From contig CAUUGB010000003.1 of assembly GCA_963544615.1 (NCBI GenBank), positions 1 to 46,330 of the forward strand: a stretch of 46,330 bases of DNA. The letters run 5' to 3'. Numbering within the stretch: position 1 is the first letter of the stretch; every line of letters begins with the position of its first letter. Position numbers and translations under genes: made by a program. The notes under the pieces were generated by a model, which saw only the letters and a program-made list of their open reading frames with translations, did no database searches and was not told the DNA's origin. Of this stretch, positions 1-7,577 are shown piece after piece. The stretch comes from CAUUGB01 sp963544615 (GTDB lineage: Bacteria > Patescibacteriota > Microgenomatia > UBA1400 > PJMF01).

Positions 1-2106
1 AGAAGCGTCATCCACCCCCACTCTAAAACTAACAATGGTGCCCACATTACCAAAAACTGCATTTCTAATCTGTTCATCAATTTGAGCAATAAACTGATTA
101 GCAACAATTAAATTTAAGCGATATTTACGTGCTTCTGACAAAATAGCGGCAAAATCCTCAGTGGCATAATTTTGAAATTCATCAACGTATAAAAAGAAGT
201 CCTGACGCTGTTCCATAGGAATATTTTGTCTACTCATGGCTGCAGTTAATACCTTGGGTACCAAAATTAATCCCAAAAACTTGGCGTCTTCTTCACCCAA
301 AATACCCTTAGATAAATTGCAAAGTACAATTTTTTTCTCATCCATAGCTTGGCGGAAATTAAAAGCGGAAACCGGCTGACCAATAATATTACGCATAGTT
401 TTGTTAGTCACAAAACGACCAAACTTAGAAACAATGTAATCAAGTGTCTCTGATTTATGAAAATCACTAGTTTGCGCCATTTGGTCGGTCCAATAGCGTT
501 TGACCATGGGGTCAGTAACATAAGGCAGCAGCTGCTGAACAAATTTATCATCAGTTAAAGCCCGCACCAACTCAATAAAAGTGGCGCCTTTTTGATACAT
601 AATAGTCAGCATGGCATTGCGAATAGCGTGTTCAAAGCGAGGGCCAATAATACCTTGATGGTGAGGATCATAAAGTTTATACATTAAACCAATAATGCTA
701 CTGACCACAAAGTGGCGTTGCTCTTCGGTGTCAGCTTCCATCATATTCATGCCCATCGGTCGCTCTAAATCAGAGGGATTGAAGTAAATAATATCTTCTG
801 CTCGATGAGCCGGCAGCATAGTTAAAATATCCTCCACAAATTCTCCATGCGGATCAATAGCACACACTCCATGCCCTGCATTAATATCTTGCAAAATCAT
901 TTCCTTTAAGAACTCCGATTTACCTGTGCCAGTTTTACCAATAATATACATATGCCGCCGCCGGTCGGCTAAATCCATATAGATATCTCTGCTGCTGCCG
1001 CGATAAACCGATTTACCTAAAAATAGCCCCTCATGCGGAATTTCTCTGGGAGCAGGAGCATTTTTAGCATACAAAAAACGCAAGTGATGAGTACTAACCG
1101 CGTGATTGGGAAAATGCACCAAAGTAGCTAATTCTTCCGCATTCAAAGTAATCATCCCCTGAGTACCAAAGTAGGGTGTATAGCGATAAATAAAATCAAT
1201 CATAAACCATTTTTTAAGTAATATGCCTGCTTTACCAAAACTGGTATATAAACTATTAAACTGAGCAAAACTGGTAACAATATTGCGCAAATGTGACTCT
1301 GCGGCCACTTTGGTGGGACTATTCACACACACCCTAATCATCACCTTAAATAAGGGTTTTTCTATTTTTTGTTCTTTAGCTTGGATTTCTTTAGAATCAA
1401 TTTCTGGAAGCGCTTTTTGCTCGCTACTGGGAGTTTTTTCTCTCTGCTTGGCAATTTGGCGCAAAACTCTTTGCCGATAACCATCACCCTCAGGTTGAAT
1501 TAAAAATTGAATAATTGCTCCCTCACCATCACCCATTTTAGATAAGGCTGAGGTGATTGCCAGCAAACCATCGTTGGGTAATTCCTTGTAAGTTTTTAAA
1601 GGAAACTGATCGCCACCTTTGAGAGTTAGTCGAGTAAAAACACTCTCGCCATTTTGAGTCCAAATATTAGGCTCACTATCCTCTTGAATATCAGCGTCGG
1701 GGTAAGCAGCTTGAAGGTGTTTTTCCAATAAATCACGCAAATCTTTAGGCACCCCCACATAAAAAGCAATATCTTCTTTTTTAGCCACAATTTCTACAGC
1801 AATGGCAGTTTCTTTTTGAAACAAAGAGGCAAAAGTGTCTAACTTGAGAGAATGAATTGCAGTAAACATCTGTTCTGCTGCTTCAATTTTAACTTCATTA
1901 TCTTTGGGTAAACGCACTAATAAAGTAACATAATCTAGCGCTTGGGCTTCTCGGGTGCGATTGCGCCAATAAAATAAAAAACACACCACAACTCCACTTA
2001 ACGCTAAAAATACTCCCAAAAGTAAACCTATTTGTGCCAAAACCAACCCTATATCCACATTTGGTGACATAAAAACATTATATACTGCAAACAAAGAAAT
2101 TAACAT
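1..2106 (-). CDS. VirD4/TraG-like type IV secretion coupling ATPase (3' end cut by window)
   Basis: The reading frame is open from the ATG at 2106 to the window edge (702 codons, no stop), so the C-terminus is missing. An N-terminal membrane segment (about residues 18-41) is followed by a roughly 340-residue region, then a P-loop ATPase core: Walker A GKTGTGKS at residues 390-397, then IDPHGEF, and a Walker B-like LYVDEFQNYA near residue 640. This order resembles the membrane-anchored VirD4/TraG/HerA-like ATPases common in Patescibacteria, which are thought to act in DNA or protein transfer or with pilus machinery; that role is inferred. The start is supported by a strong Shine-Dalgarno (GGGGGAG, 5 nt before the ATG). 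It lies 21 bp downstream of pheT and is probably cotranscribed with it. A second ATG at 2070 would remove 12 residues. Confidence 0.8.
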   Translation of the reverse strand, partial: MLISLFAVYNVFMSPNVDIGLVLAQIGLLLGVFLALSGVVVCFLFYWRNRTREAQALDYVTLLVRLPKDNEVKIEAAEQMFTAIHSLKLDTFASLFQKETAIAVEIVAKKEDIAFYVGVPKDLRDLLEKHLQAAYPDADIQEDSEPNIWTQNGESVFTRLTLKGGDQFPLKTYKELPNDGLLAITSALSKMGDGEGAIIQFLIQPEGDGYRQRVLRQIAKQREKTPSSEQKALPEIDSKEIQAKEQKIEKPLFKVMIRVCVNSPTKVAAESHLRNIVTSFAQFNSLYTSFGKAGILLKKWFMIDFIYRYTPYFGTQGMITLNAEELATLVHFPNHAVSTHHLRFLYAKNAPAPREIPHEGLFLGKSVYRGSSRDIYMDLADRRRHMYIIGKTGTGKSEFLKEMILQDINAGHGVCAIDPHGEFVEDILTMLPAHRAEDIIYFNPSDLERPMGMNMMEADTEEQRHFVVSSIIGLMYKLYDPHHQGIIGPRFEHAIRNAMLTIMYQKGATFIELVRALTDDKFVQQLLPYVTDPMVKRYWTDQMAQTSDFHKSETLDYIVSKFGRFVTNKTMRNIIGQPVSAFNFRQAMDEKKIVLCNLSKGILGEEDAKFLGLILVPKVLTAAMSRQNIPMEQRQDFFLYVDEFQNYATEDFAAILSEARKYRLNLIVANQFIAQIDEQIRNAVFGNVGTIVSFRVGVDDAS

Positions 2107-2127
2107 AGCGCTCCCCCAATAGAGCGG

Positions 2128-4080
2128 CTAAATTTCGCCCACAAGCAGGCAATTTTGCTGTTTCATCATGGCAACCAATTGTTGCCGATATGCAGTGACT
2201 CTAGTGCGAGTTAAGGGCTGTTTGCTATCTTGATAAACAAAGCGAAAACTGTAATTATGCTCATAAATACCCAGTAATTCTACACTTTGCAGTTGAGGAA
2301 TTGCTGCCCTCATCCCGGCTAAAAGCTTGCCCACTCTAGCTGCCTTTGGCAGAGTAAAAGTTAATTCCTCAATAATTACTGGTTGATTATTAACTACGCG
2401 AAGTTTGGGATACAGGCGCGCCTTAGCACCAATGGTAGCTAAATCTAGTTCCCAACCAAAGAGCTGTGGTCCTAGGGCAGTGACTAATCCTGCCGCTTGC
2501 TTATCATCATTAAAATAAATTTTTCCCTGCTCATCAATATTAATTTTGATATAAAAATTAGCTAATAGGTGCTCTACCACCGCTCTTGCTTGCTGATAAT
2601 CTAAAGCAAGCAAAAAAGCCAAATGCATAGGTTCGCTAACTTTATCTGCTAACTGAGGCAGATAAACTTTGGCTAATTCAAAAACACCCTGAGTATGCTG
2701 ACGACCACGACTGGCAGCTTGTTGCCAAGTTTCTTGTAATGAAGGCAAAAGGCTCTGACGCAAATACACTCTCTCCTCAGTTAAAGGATTTGTTAAACTT
2801 AAATACTTTTTAGGATTACCAGAGAGCATGGCTGTCCCCACCATGGAATAAGTGTAGACTTCAGTTAAACCGGCATCAGCTAAAAAATGACGGCAGCGCT
2901 TTTCCACCGCAAAATAAAAGTTTTCTTGAGGTTGAATTTGCACTGGCGAAAAAGCCGTGCTACTAGGCAACAAATGATAACCATAAAGCCGAGCTATCTC
3001 TTCAATTAAATCTTCCGGAATGTGAATGTCATTGTGTCGCCAACTAGGCACCACTACCTGAATTTCTGTAGGAGTTTTTTTTGCCATCACAAAACCTAAA
3101 CGCTCCAAAAGGGCACTCACTTTAACTACTGGCAAATCTACCCCCAAATAATGATGCAAACGTGCCAAGGGCAAAGTTACCTGTGACTGCTTTTTAACCA
3201 ATTTGGCCGGATAAGAGAAAAGTTCACTAGCTACTTGCCCTCCCGCCCACTGACACAAAAGCGCTGCTCCCAAAAAAAGAGTTTCCGGCATTAATTCGCA
3301 GTCAACTGCTTTTTCATTCAAAACCGCTGCACTGGTGCGAATAGAGTGTTGCATGCTGGCTTGCCTCACCACCTGTGCATCGAGGTTTTCCAGCCACAAC
3401 AACACCCTGGTAGTGGCAGCATCAATACAAGTATTTGCCGTCCCCATAATTGCTGGTAAATCAATAATTTCTCCACTACCATTGGTAAAAACAACTTCAC
3501 CACCCTTAGTTTGATAACTACTGCCATCTAAAGTAGTAAATGTCATTCCAGCTTGAGCTTGGACAGCCACAATTTCTCCACCCAAAGCCATAATTTTGTC
3601 ATAATCAAAGGCATGGCAAGGGTGACCAATTTCATGAGTAATGTAATTGGTGGTATCCACCACTACCCCTTGAGGATTAAGACCAATTTGGTGCAAACGC
3701 CGCGCCATAAATTCTGGCGCTGGCTGATTTTTAACTCCATCAATCACTATAGCTAAAGCTCGGTGTAACTTATGAGTTTGACAGATAAACTTCGGCAAGG
3801 GCAGGTGAGAGGCAGACGGGTGTTGGGGCAGCTGGTGGGGGTGAAGACGCAATTGACACTCTTGAGGTATAATTGCTGCTAGCTCTCTAGCTAAGCCTTG
3901 CACACTCATTAAATCAGGGCGATTGGTGGTTACCTCAATGTCATAAACCACCTCTCCCTCAACTGTTGATAAATGCTCAAATGAGGGACCATGTAAAGAA
4001 GCAATGCGAGCAATCTCTGCTGGAGGTAATTTAGTTACTAAATATTCTCGCAACCAAGAGTCTGGAATTAAAATGTTCAT
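2128..4080 (-). CDS. pheT: Phenylalanine-tRNA ligase beta subunit, lacking the N-terminal tRNA-binding domain
   Basis: This is the beta chain of the (alpha-beta)2 enzyme that charges tRNA-Phe in the cytoplasm. The B3/B4 editing region is recognisable (GHPCHAFDYDKI), as is the B5 region (PSWRHNDIHIPEDLIEEIARLYGY-type motif, about residues 345-370). The last 95 residues form the ferredoxin-fold anticodon-binding domain. The protein has 650 residues against about 800 in Escherichia coli. After MNILIPDSWLREYL it runs almost directly into the B1 core, so the EMAP-II/OB-like tRNA-binding insert of about 110 residues is missing. The pheS partner is not in the window. It starts 29 bp after rnpA. A TAAAAT box 14 nt before the ATG may give it a promoter of its own. 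Confidence 0.93.
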   Translation of the reverse strand: MNILIPDSWLREYLVTKLPPAEIARIASLHGPSFEHLSTVEGEVVYDIEVTTNRPDLMSVQGLARELAAIIPQECQLRLHPHQLPQHPSASHLPLPKFICQTHKLHRALAIVIDGVKNQPAPEFMARRLHQIGLNPQGVVVDTTNYITHEIGHPCHAFDYDKIMALGGEIVAVQAQAGMTFTTLDGSSYQTKGGEVVFTNGSGEIIDLPAIMGTANTCIDAATTRVLLWLENLDAQVVRQASMQHSIRTSAAVLNEKAVDCELMPETLFLGAALLCQWAGGQVASELFSYPAKLVKKQSQVTLPLARLHHYLGVDLPVVKVSALLERLGFVMAKKTPTEIQVVVPSWRHNDIHIPEDLIEEIARLYGYHLLPSSTAFSPVQIQPQENFYFAVEKRCRHFLADAGLTEVYTYSMVGTAMLSGNPKKYLSLTNPLTEERVYLRQSLLPSLQETWQQAASRGRQHTQGVFELAKVYLPQLADKVSEPMHLAFLLALDYQQARAVVEHLLANFYIKINIDEQGKIYFNDDKQAAGLVTALGPQLFGWELDLATIGAKARLYPKLRVVNNQPVIIEELTFTLPKAARVGKLLAGMRAAIPQLQSVELLGIYEHNYSFRFVYQDSKQPLTRTRVTAYRQQLVAMMKQQNCLLVGEI

Positions 4081-4109
4081 AGTTTACCGAGTGTATTTTA
4101 ACACATCCG

Positions 4110-4403
4110 CTAGTTTTCACTTGGAGAAATTAACCGAGGAAAACTAGTGACAATAATTACGTATACTCCTGGACTAAAATCATCCAAATGAGCTGCAAAA
4201 TGTGCATGCAGCAATCTTTTAATACGATGGCGCCAACAACTTTTAGCAAAATATTTTTTAGCTACAATAAAGGCAAATTGTGGCTGAGTTATATTGGCTG
4301 CGGCATAAAAAAATTGTTTCCCATACGGTAGCGAAGTTTTTTGGGCGCGAGCAAAAAAATCACCAGTAATTTGACCTAAATAACGATTTCTCCTCGGCAA
4401 CAT
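4110..4403 (-). CDS. rnpA: Ribonuclease P protein component
   Basis: RnpA is the small basic protein subunit of RNase P, which matures tRNA 5' ends. The protein has 97 residues, slightly short for the family. It carries the signature helix as WRHRIKRLLHAHF, matching the family RNxxKRxxRE pattern, and a basic N-terminus. Its usual upstream neighbour rpmH is absent: the 645 bp gap up to gyrB contains no L34-like reading frame. It reads into pheT 29 bp downstream. The promoter lies only 6 nt before the ATG, so the mRNA is probably leaderless. Confidence 0.88.
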   Translation of the reverse strand: MLPRRNRYLGQITGDFFARAQKTSLPYGKQFFYAAANITQPQFAFIVAKKYFAKSCWRHRIKRLLHAHFAAHLDDFSPGVYVIIVTSFPRLISPSEN

Positions 4404-4409
4404 AAGTAA

Positions 4410-4437
4410 ATTATATTACATGTGTGCTTTTTGTCAT
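4410..4437 (-). promoter_or_regulatory. rnpA promoter (leaderless type)
   Basis: On the minus strand, ATGACA (4437-4432), a 16 nt spacer and a perfect TATAAT (4415-4410) are followed by only 6 nt and the rnpA ATG. Transcription should begin at or next to the start codon. Confidence 0.7.
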
Positions 4438-4475
4438 TAACATAACATCACTATTTTTATCAACTAGTCCACTTT

Positions 4476-4557
4476 AACATAGTCTCAAGGTATTAACTCC
4501 CATTACCACCCTTTCTTATCAACCAATGGGTTAATTGTCCGAAATGTGTTTGAGGTT
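4476..4557. repeat. Two-copy structured intergenic element, copy A
   Basis: Similar over its whole length to 40109-40183. The flanks are near identical: AACATAGTCT at one end, GTCCGAAATGTGTTTGAGGTT-like sequence at the other. The centre can fold: ATTAA (4492-4496) with TTAAT (4531-4535), and CCCATT (4499-4504) with AATGGG (4525-4530). The other copy keeps the outer pairing but has a different inner stem. Strand and function are unknown. Confidence 0.75.
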
Positions 4558-4617
4558 AATCAAATTTAGCTAAAATCGTGCTGACAAGCATAATTGATAA
4601 GCAATAATTATATTTTT

Positions 4618-4728
4618 TATAGGATTTATAGGTAAAAATCACAATAATATTAATTATTATGTTATGGGTTGTTAATAATAAAATCCTATAATATATACAT
4701 ATTATTTATAGTTAGTTAATTAACAACC
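4618..4728. repeat. Two interleaved perfect 10-bp inverted repeats
   Basis: TATAGGATTT (4618-4627) is complementary to AAATCCTATA (4681-4690). GGTTGTTAAT (4667-4676) is complementary to ATTAACAACC (4719-4728). The arms interleave, so the two pairings would form a pseudoknot-like arrangement or exclude each other. The 14-mer TTAACAACCGATAA at the right end (4720-4733) recurs at 10771-10784. Confidence 0.6.
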
Positions 4729-4938
4729 GATAAGATTAATTAGTCGAGAAAAAACATTAGATAAAAATTATCGGCAAATAATAATTTCCTTATAAAACAT
4801 AAATGATTTTTAATGACTTGAATTTGATTAAATTAGCGTTGATACCATTGTGCCCAACGCTCATTTGAGCATTACTTGCAATTAGAGTAGAGTTAATAAA
4901 TTCATGTCACTGGGCGCTAAACTCCTGCTATGACCAAA

Positions 4939-4971
4939 TTAAAAGTGGTAATATTTTGGCTTAAAAGTGGT
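4939..4971 (+). promoter_or_regulatory. Direct repeat, possible operator upstream of gyrB
   Basis: TTAAAAGTGGT occurs at 4939-4949 and 4961-4971, exactly 22 bp apart (two helical turns), 41 bp upstream of the gyrB -35 box. This is the geometry of a paired protein-binding site. A TAAAAGTGGT word also lies just upstream of the promoter at 40282. The regulator is unknown. Confidence 0.45.
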
Positions 4972-5011
4972 CAAAAACGGTTTTTTTTCTTTTTTCTTGA
5001 TGTGAGTTCAA

Positions 5012-5040
5012 TTGACAAAGAAATAGCCGCATGATAGACT
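5012..5040 (+). promoter_or_regulatory. gyrB promoter
   Basis: TTGACA (5012-5017), a 17 nt spacer and TAGACT (5035-5040), followed by 8 nt and the gyrB ATG. The start point should fall within about 2 nt of the start codon. A T-rich tract lies upstream. Confidence 0.8.
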
Positions 5041-5048
5041 AATGCGCT

Positions 5049-7073
5049 ATGACAACCACAGCATATCAAGCTGACCAGATTAAAGTTTTGGAGGGTTTAG
5101 AGCCAGTCCGTAAGCGTCCTGGCATGTATATTGGCTCCACTGACGCTAGGGGACTACACCAGTTAGCCAAAGAAATCCTAGATAATGCTGTTGATGAAGC
5201 TATTGCTGGTTATGGCAAAAGCATTCAAATATTTCGTCAATGTACTCCTGCCTCATATCAACAATTAGTCCCAGCAGAAAATCGCCCCAATCTGGGAGAC
5301 GAAGAAATTATTGTCGTTGACAATGGCAGAGGTATTCCTGTAGATAAACATTCAAGCGGAGTTAGTGCTCTTGAAGTAGTATTAACCAAATTACATGCTG
5401 GTGGTAAATTTGAAGAAACTGCTTATCAGGCCTCTGGAGGTTTGCATGGGGTAGGGAGCAGTGCTGTTAATGCTTTATCCACTCTCATGCAAGTGGTAGT
5501 TAAGCGCGATGGCAAATATCACTATTTAGCACTTTCTCAAGGCAAAATTTTAGACCATGTTAGTCTTATTAGCGAGCAACAATTAGAGCAACTTTTTCCT
5601 GTAGCCAGTCAAGAATTAATCAAACATCACCAAACTGGCACACTAGTGAGTTTTGTAGCTGATAAAAGTATTTTCTCCACCACTAAATTTCATAGTAAAA
5701 CCTTGGTGGAAATTATCAAAGACCGAGCTTATCTGATGGCAAAAATTTATTTTAAGTATCAAGATACAGTCGCCAATCTTAATCTACACTTCTATTTTGA
5801 AAATGGCATTCGTTCACTAGTAGAACATCTTAATCGCTCAAAAAAGCCCCTACATGAAGTTTTTTACTTAAACAGAGAATGGCAAGATGAAGAAGCAAAA
5901 AAGAAAATTGGGGTTGAGGTGGCTATTCAGTACAATGACACTTACAATGAGCATTTAGAGGCCTATGCCAATGTAATTCATACTCCAGATGGTGGCACCC
6001 ATGCTACCGGTTTTCGCTCTGCACTGCTGAGAGTAATTAAAGATTACGCTGATAAAAATAAACTCTTAAAAGAAAAAGAAAGTTTTACCAGCGAAGACTT
6101 AAGAGAAGGTTTAACCGGGGTAGTTTTTGTCAAAATGCCTGCCAATGACTTGCAATTTGAGTCACAAACCAAATCTAAACTTAACAACGCTGAGGCTCAT
6201 TCAGCTGTTTATCAGGTTTTCAAAGATGGCTTTAATGATTTTTTAGAAGAAAATCCTAAAATTGGCAAAGTAATTGTGGAAAAAATTCTCCTAGCTGCCA
6301 GAGCCAGATTGGCAGCCAGAGCTGCTAAAGACGCTGTGATTCGCAAAGGTGTGCTTGATGGCGGTTCACTACCAGGCAAGCTAGCCGATTGCCAATCACG
6401 CAAACCAGAAGAATGCGAAATTTATATTGTTGAGGGCGATAGTGCTGGTGGGAGTGCCAAGCAAGGTAGAGATCGGAAATTTCAAGCTATTTTCCCTTTA
6501 AGAGGTAAAATCTTAAATACCGAGCGTGCCCGCCTCAACCGGATTGTCGACACAGAAGAATTAAAAAACCTAATCATCGCCTTAGGGGCTGGTATTGGTG
6601 AAACTTTCAAAAAAGAAAAATTACGCTATCATCGCATTATTTTAATGACTGATGCTGATGTAGATGGAGAACATATCACTACCTTAGGATTAACTTTTTT
6701 CTACCGCCATTTACCAGAAATTATTCATGGGGGATTTTTATACGTAGCCATGCCACCACTTTTTAAGATCTCTAGTGGTAAGAATGAAAAATATGTTTAT
6801 ACCGAGAAGGAGCGCGATCAAGAAATGCAAAAAATTAAAGCTACCAATCCCAATGCTACCATTAATATTCAACGCTATAAAGGCTTGGGTGAAATGAATG
6901 CCGAACAACTTTGGGAAACCACTATGAACCCCAGCAAACGTATGCTCAAGCGCATTACTCTTGACGACGCAGAAGCTACTGACCGCACTTTTTCTGTTTT
7001 AATGGGGGAAGAGGTGACTCCACGCAAAAAATTTATTCAAACTCATGCTAAATTAGCAAAATTAGATGTATAG
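5049..7073 (+). CDS. gyrB: DNA gyrase subunit B
   Basis: This is the ATPase subunit of the type IIA topoisomerase that introduces negative supercoils. The N-terminal GHKL ATPase is clear: EGLEPVRKRPGMYIGS, EILDNAVDEA, DNGRGIPVD and GGLHGVGSSAVNALS. The TOPRIM metal-binding residues are present as EGDSAGGSAKQGRDR (E462) and DADVDGEHI (D535, D537). The C-terminal QRYKGLGEMNAEQLWETTMNP motif is intact. At 674 residues it is the compact form without the long insert of the E. coli protein. It heads a gyrB-ppa-gyrA operon. The next gene starts 9 nt after its stop with its own Shine-Dalgarno. ParE is the alternative assignment, but linkage to a GyrA with a GyrA-box supports gyrase. Confidence 0.96.
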   Translation: MTTTAYQADQIKVLEGLEPVRKRPGMYIGSTDARGLHQLAKEILDNAVDEAIAGYGKSIQIFRQCTPASYQQLVPAENRPNLGDEEIIVVDNGRGIPVDKHSSGVSALEVVLTKLHAGGKFEETAYQASGGLHGVGSSAVNALSTLMQVVVKRDGKYHYLALSQGKILDHVSLISEQQLEQLFPVASQELIKHHQTGTLVSFVADKSIFSTTKFHSKTLVEIIKDRAYLMAKIYFKYQDTVANLNLHFYFENGIRSLVEHLNRSKKPLHEVFYLNREWQDEEAKKKIGVEVAIQYNDTYNEHLEAYANVIHTPDGGTHATGFRSALLRVIKDYADKNKLLKEKESFTSEDLREGLTGVVFVKMPANDLQFESQTKSKLNNAEAHSAVYQVFKDGFNDFLEENPKIGKVIVEKILLAARARLAARAAKDAVIRKGVLDGGSLPGKLADCQSRKPEECEIYIVEGDSAGGSAKQGRDRKFQAIFPLRGKILNTERARLNRIVDTEELKNLIIALGAGIGETFKKEKLRYHRIILMTDADVDGEHITTLGLTFFYRHLPEIIHGGFLYVAMPPLFKISSGKNEKYVYTEKERDQEMQKIKATNPNATINIQRYKGLGEMNAEQLWETTMNPSKRMLKRITLDDAEATDRTFSVLMGEEVTPRKKFIQTHAKLAKLDV

Positions 7074-7082
7074 AAAGGGATT

Positions 7083-7574
7083 ATGTCTGAACTTAAAGTT
7101 TTAATTGAAATTCCTGAGGGTAGCAGGGTAAAATATGAATTAGACGAAGAAACCAATCAAATTTGGGTAGATAGATTAATGCCTACTGCCATGGGTTATC
7201 CCGTCAATTACGGTTTGATTGCTGGCACCAAAGGAGAAGATGGCGATGCCTTAGATGCTTTGATATTTTTGAGTTTACCTGTTGCTCCAGGAGTAATGGT
7301 TAAATGTAAACCTATTGGGGTGCTAGAAATGGAAGACGAAGAGGGCGTGGATCACAAAATTGTTTGTGTGCCTAGCAAAACCAAAATTGATCCTATCTGT
7401 GGCGCTTGGGAAAGCCTTAATGATATTCCCCAGGCTAAAAAAGCGCAAATTAAGCACTTTTTTGAACACTACAAAGATTTAGAACCAGAAAAATGGGTGA
7501 AGCTTAAAGATTGGGGCGACATCACCAAAGCAGAAGAAATTATTGCTGCCAGCAGAAAAAGACTTGAAAAATAA
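7083..7574 (+). CDS. ppa: Inorganic pyrophosphatase, family I
   Basis: Hydrolyses pyrophosphate to phosphate in the cytoplasm, pulling biosynthetic polymerisation reactions forward. The 163-residue protein shows the family I pattern: EIPEGSRVKYELD near the N-terminus, VDRLM, YPVNYG, the metal-binding DGDALDAL (usual consensus D-x-D-P-x-D, here Ala for Pro), VDHKIVCV, and HFFEHYKDLEPEKWVK at the C-terminus. It lies inside the gyrase operon: 9 nt after gyrB, with AAAGGG before its ATG, and 3 nt before gyrA. The position between the gyrase subunits is unusual; it may simply share a highly expressed transcript. Confidence 0.94.
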   Translation: MSELKVLIEIPEGSRVKYELDEETNQIWVDRLMPTAMGYPVNYGLIAGTKGEDGDALDALIFLSLPVAPGVMVKCKPIGVLEMEDEEGVDHKIVCVPSKTKIDPICGAWESLNDIPQAKKAQIKHFFEHYKDLEPEKWVKLKDWGDITKAEEIIAASRKRLEK

Positions 7575-7577
7575 CAT

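Larger units (their letters stand above)
4404..5048. other. 645 bp AT-rich divergent intergenic region between rnpA and gyrB
   Basis: No credible coding sequence. It holds the rnpA promoter, one copy of the two-copy structured element (4476-4557), two interleaved 10-bp inverted repeats (4618-4728), an 11-bp direct repeat with a 22-bp period (4939-4971), an A/T-tract sequence (4972-4989) and the gyrB promoter. I looked for clustered DnaA boxes (TTATNCACA) and found none. Confidence 0.8.

Noticed and set aside
4483..4497. Resemblance of the structured element to the 16S rRNA helix sequence AGTTAATACCTT
   Set aside because: Only about a dozen bases match on one strand; nothing else of 16S rRNA is present, so it is chance similarity.
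4639..4668. A dif-like arrangement ATAA-6 nt-TTAT
   Set aside because: The arms do not match XerC/XerD binding-site consensus beyond the AT core, which is expected often in AT-rich DNA.
4404..5048. Possible classical oriC between rnpA and gyrB
   Set aside because: rnpA and gyrB are frequent origin neighbours, but dnaA, dnaN and rpmH are absent here and no cluster of TTATNCACA boxes was found in this gap.
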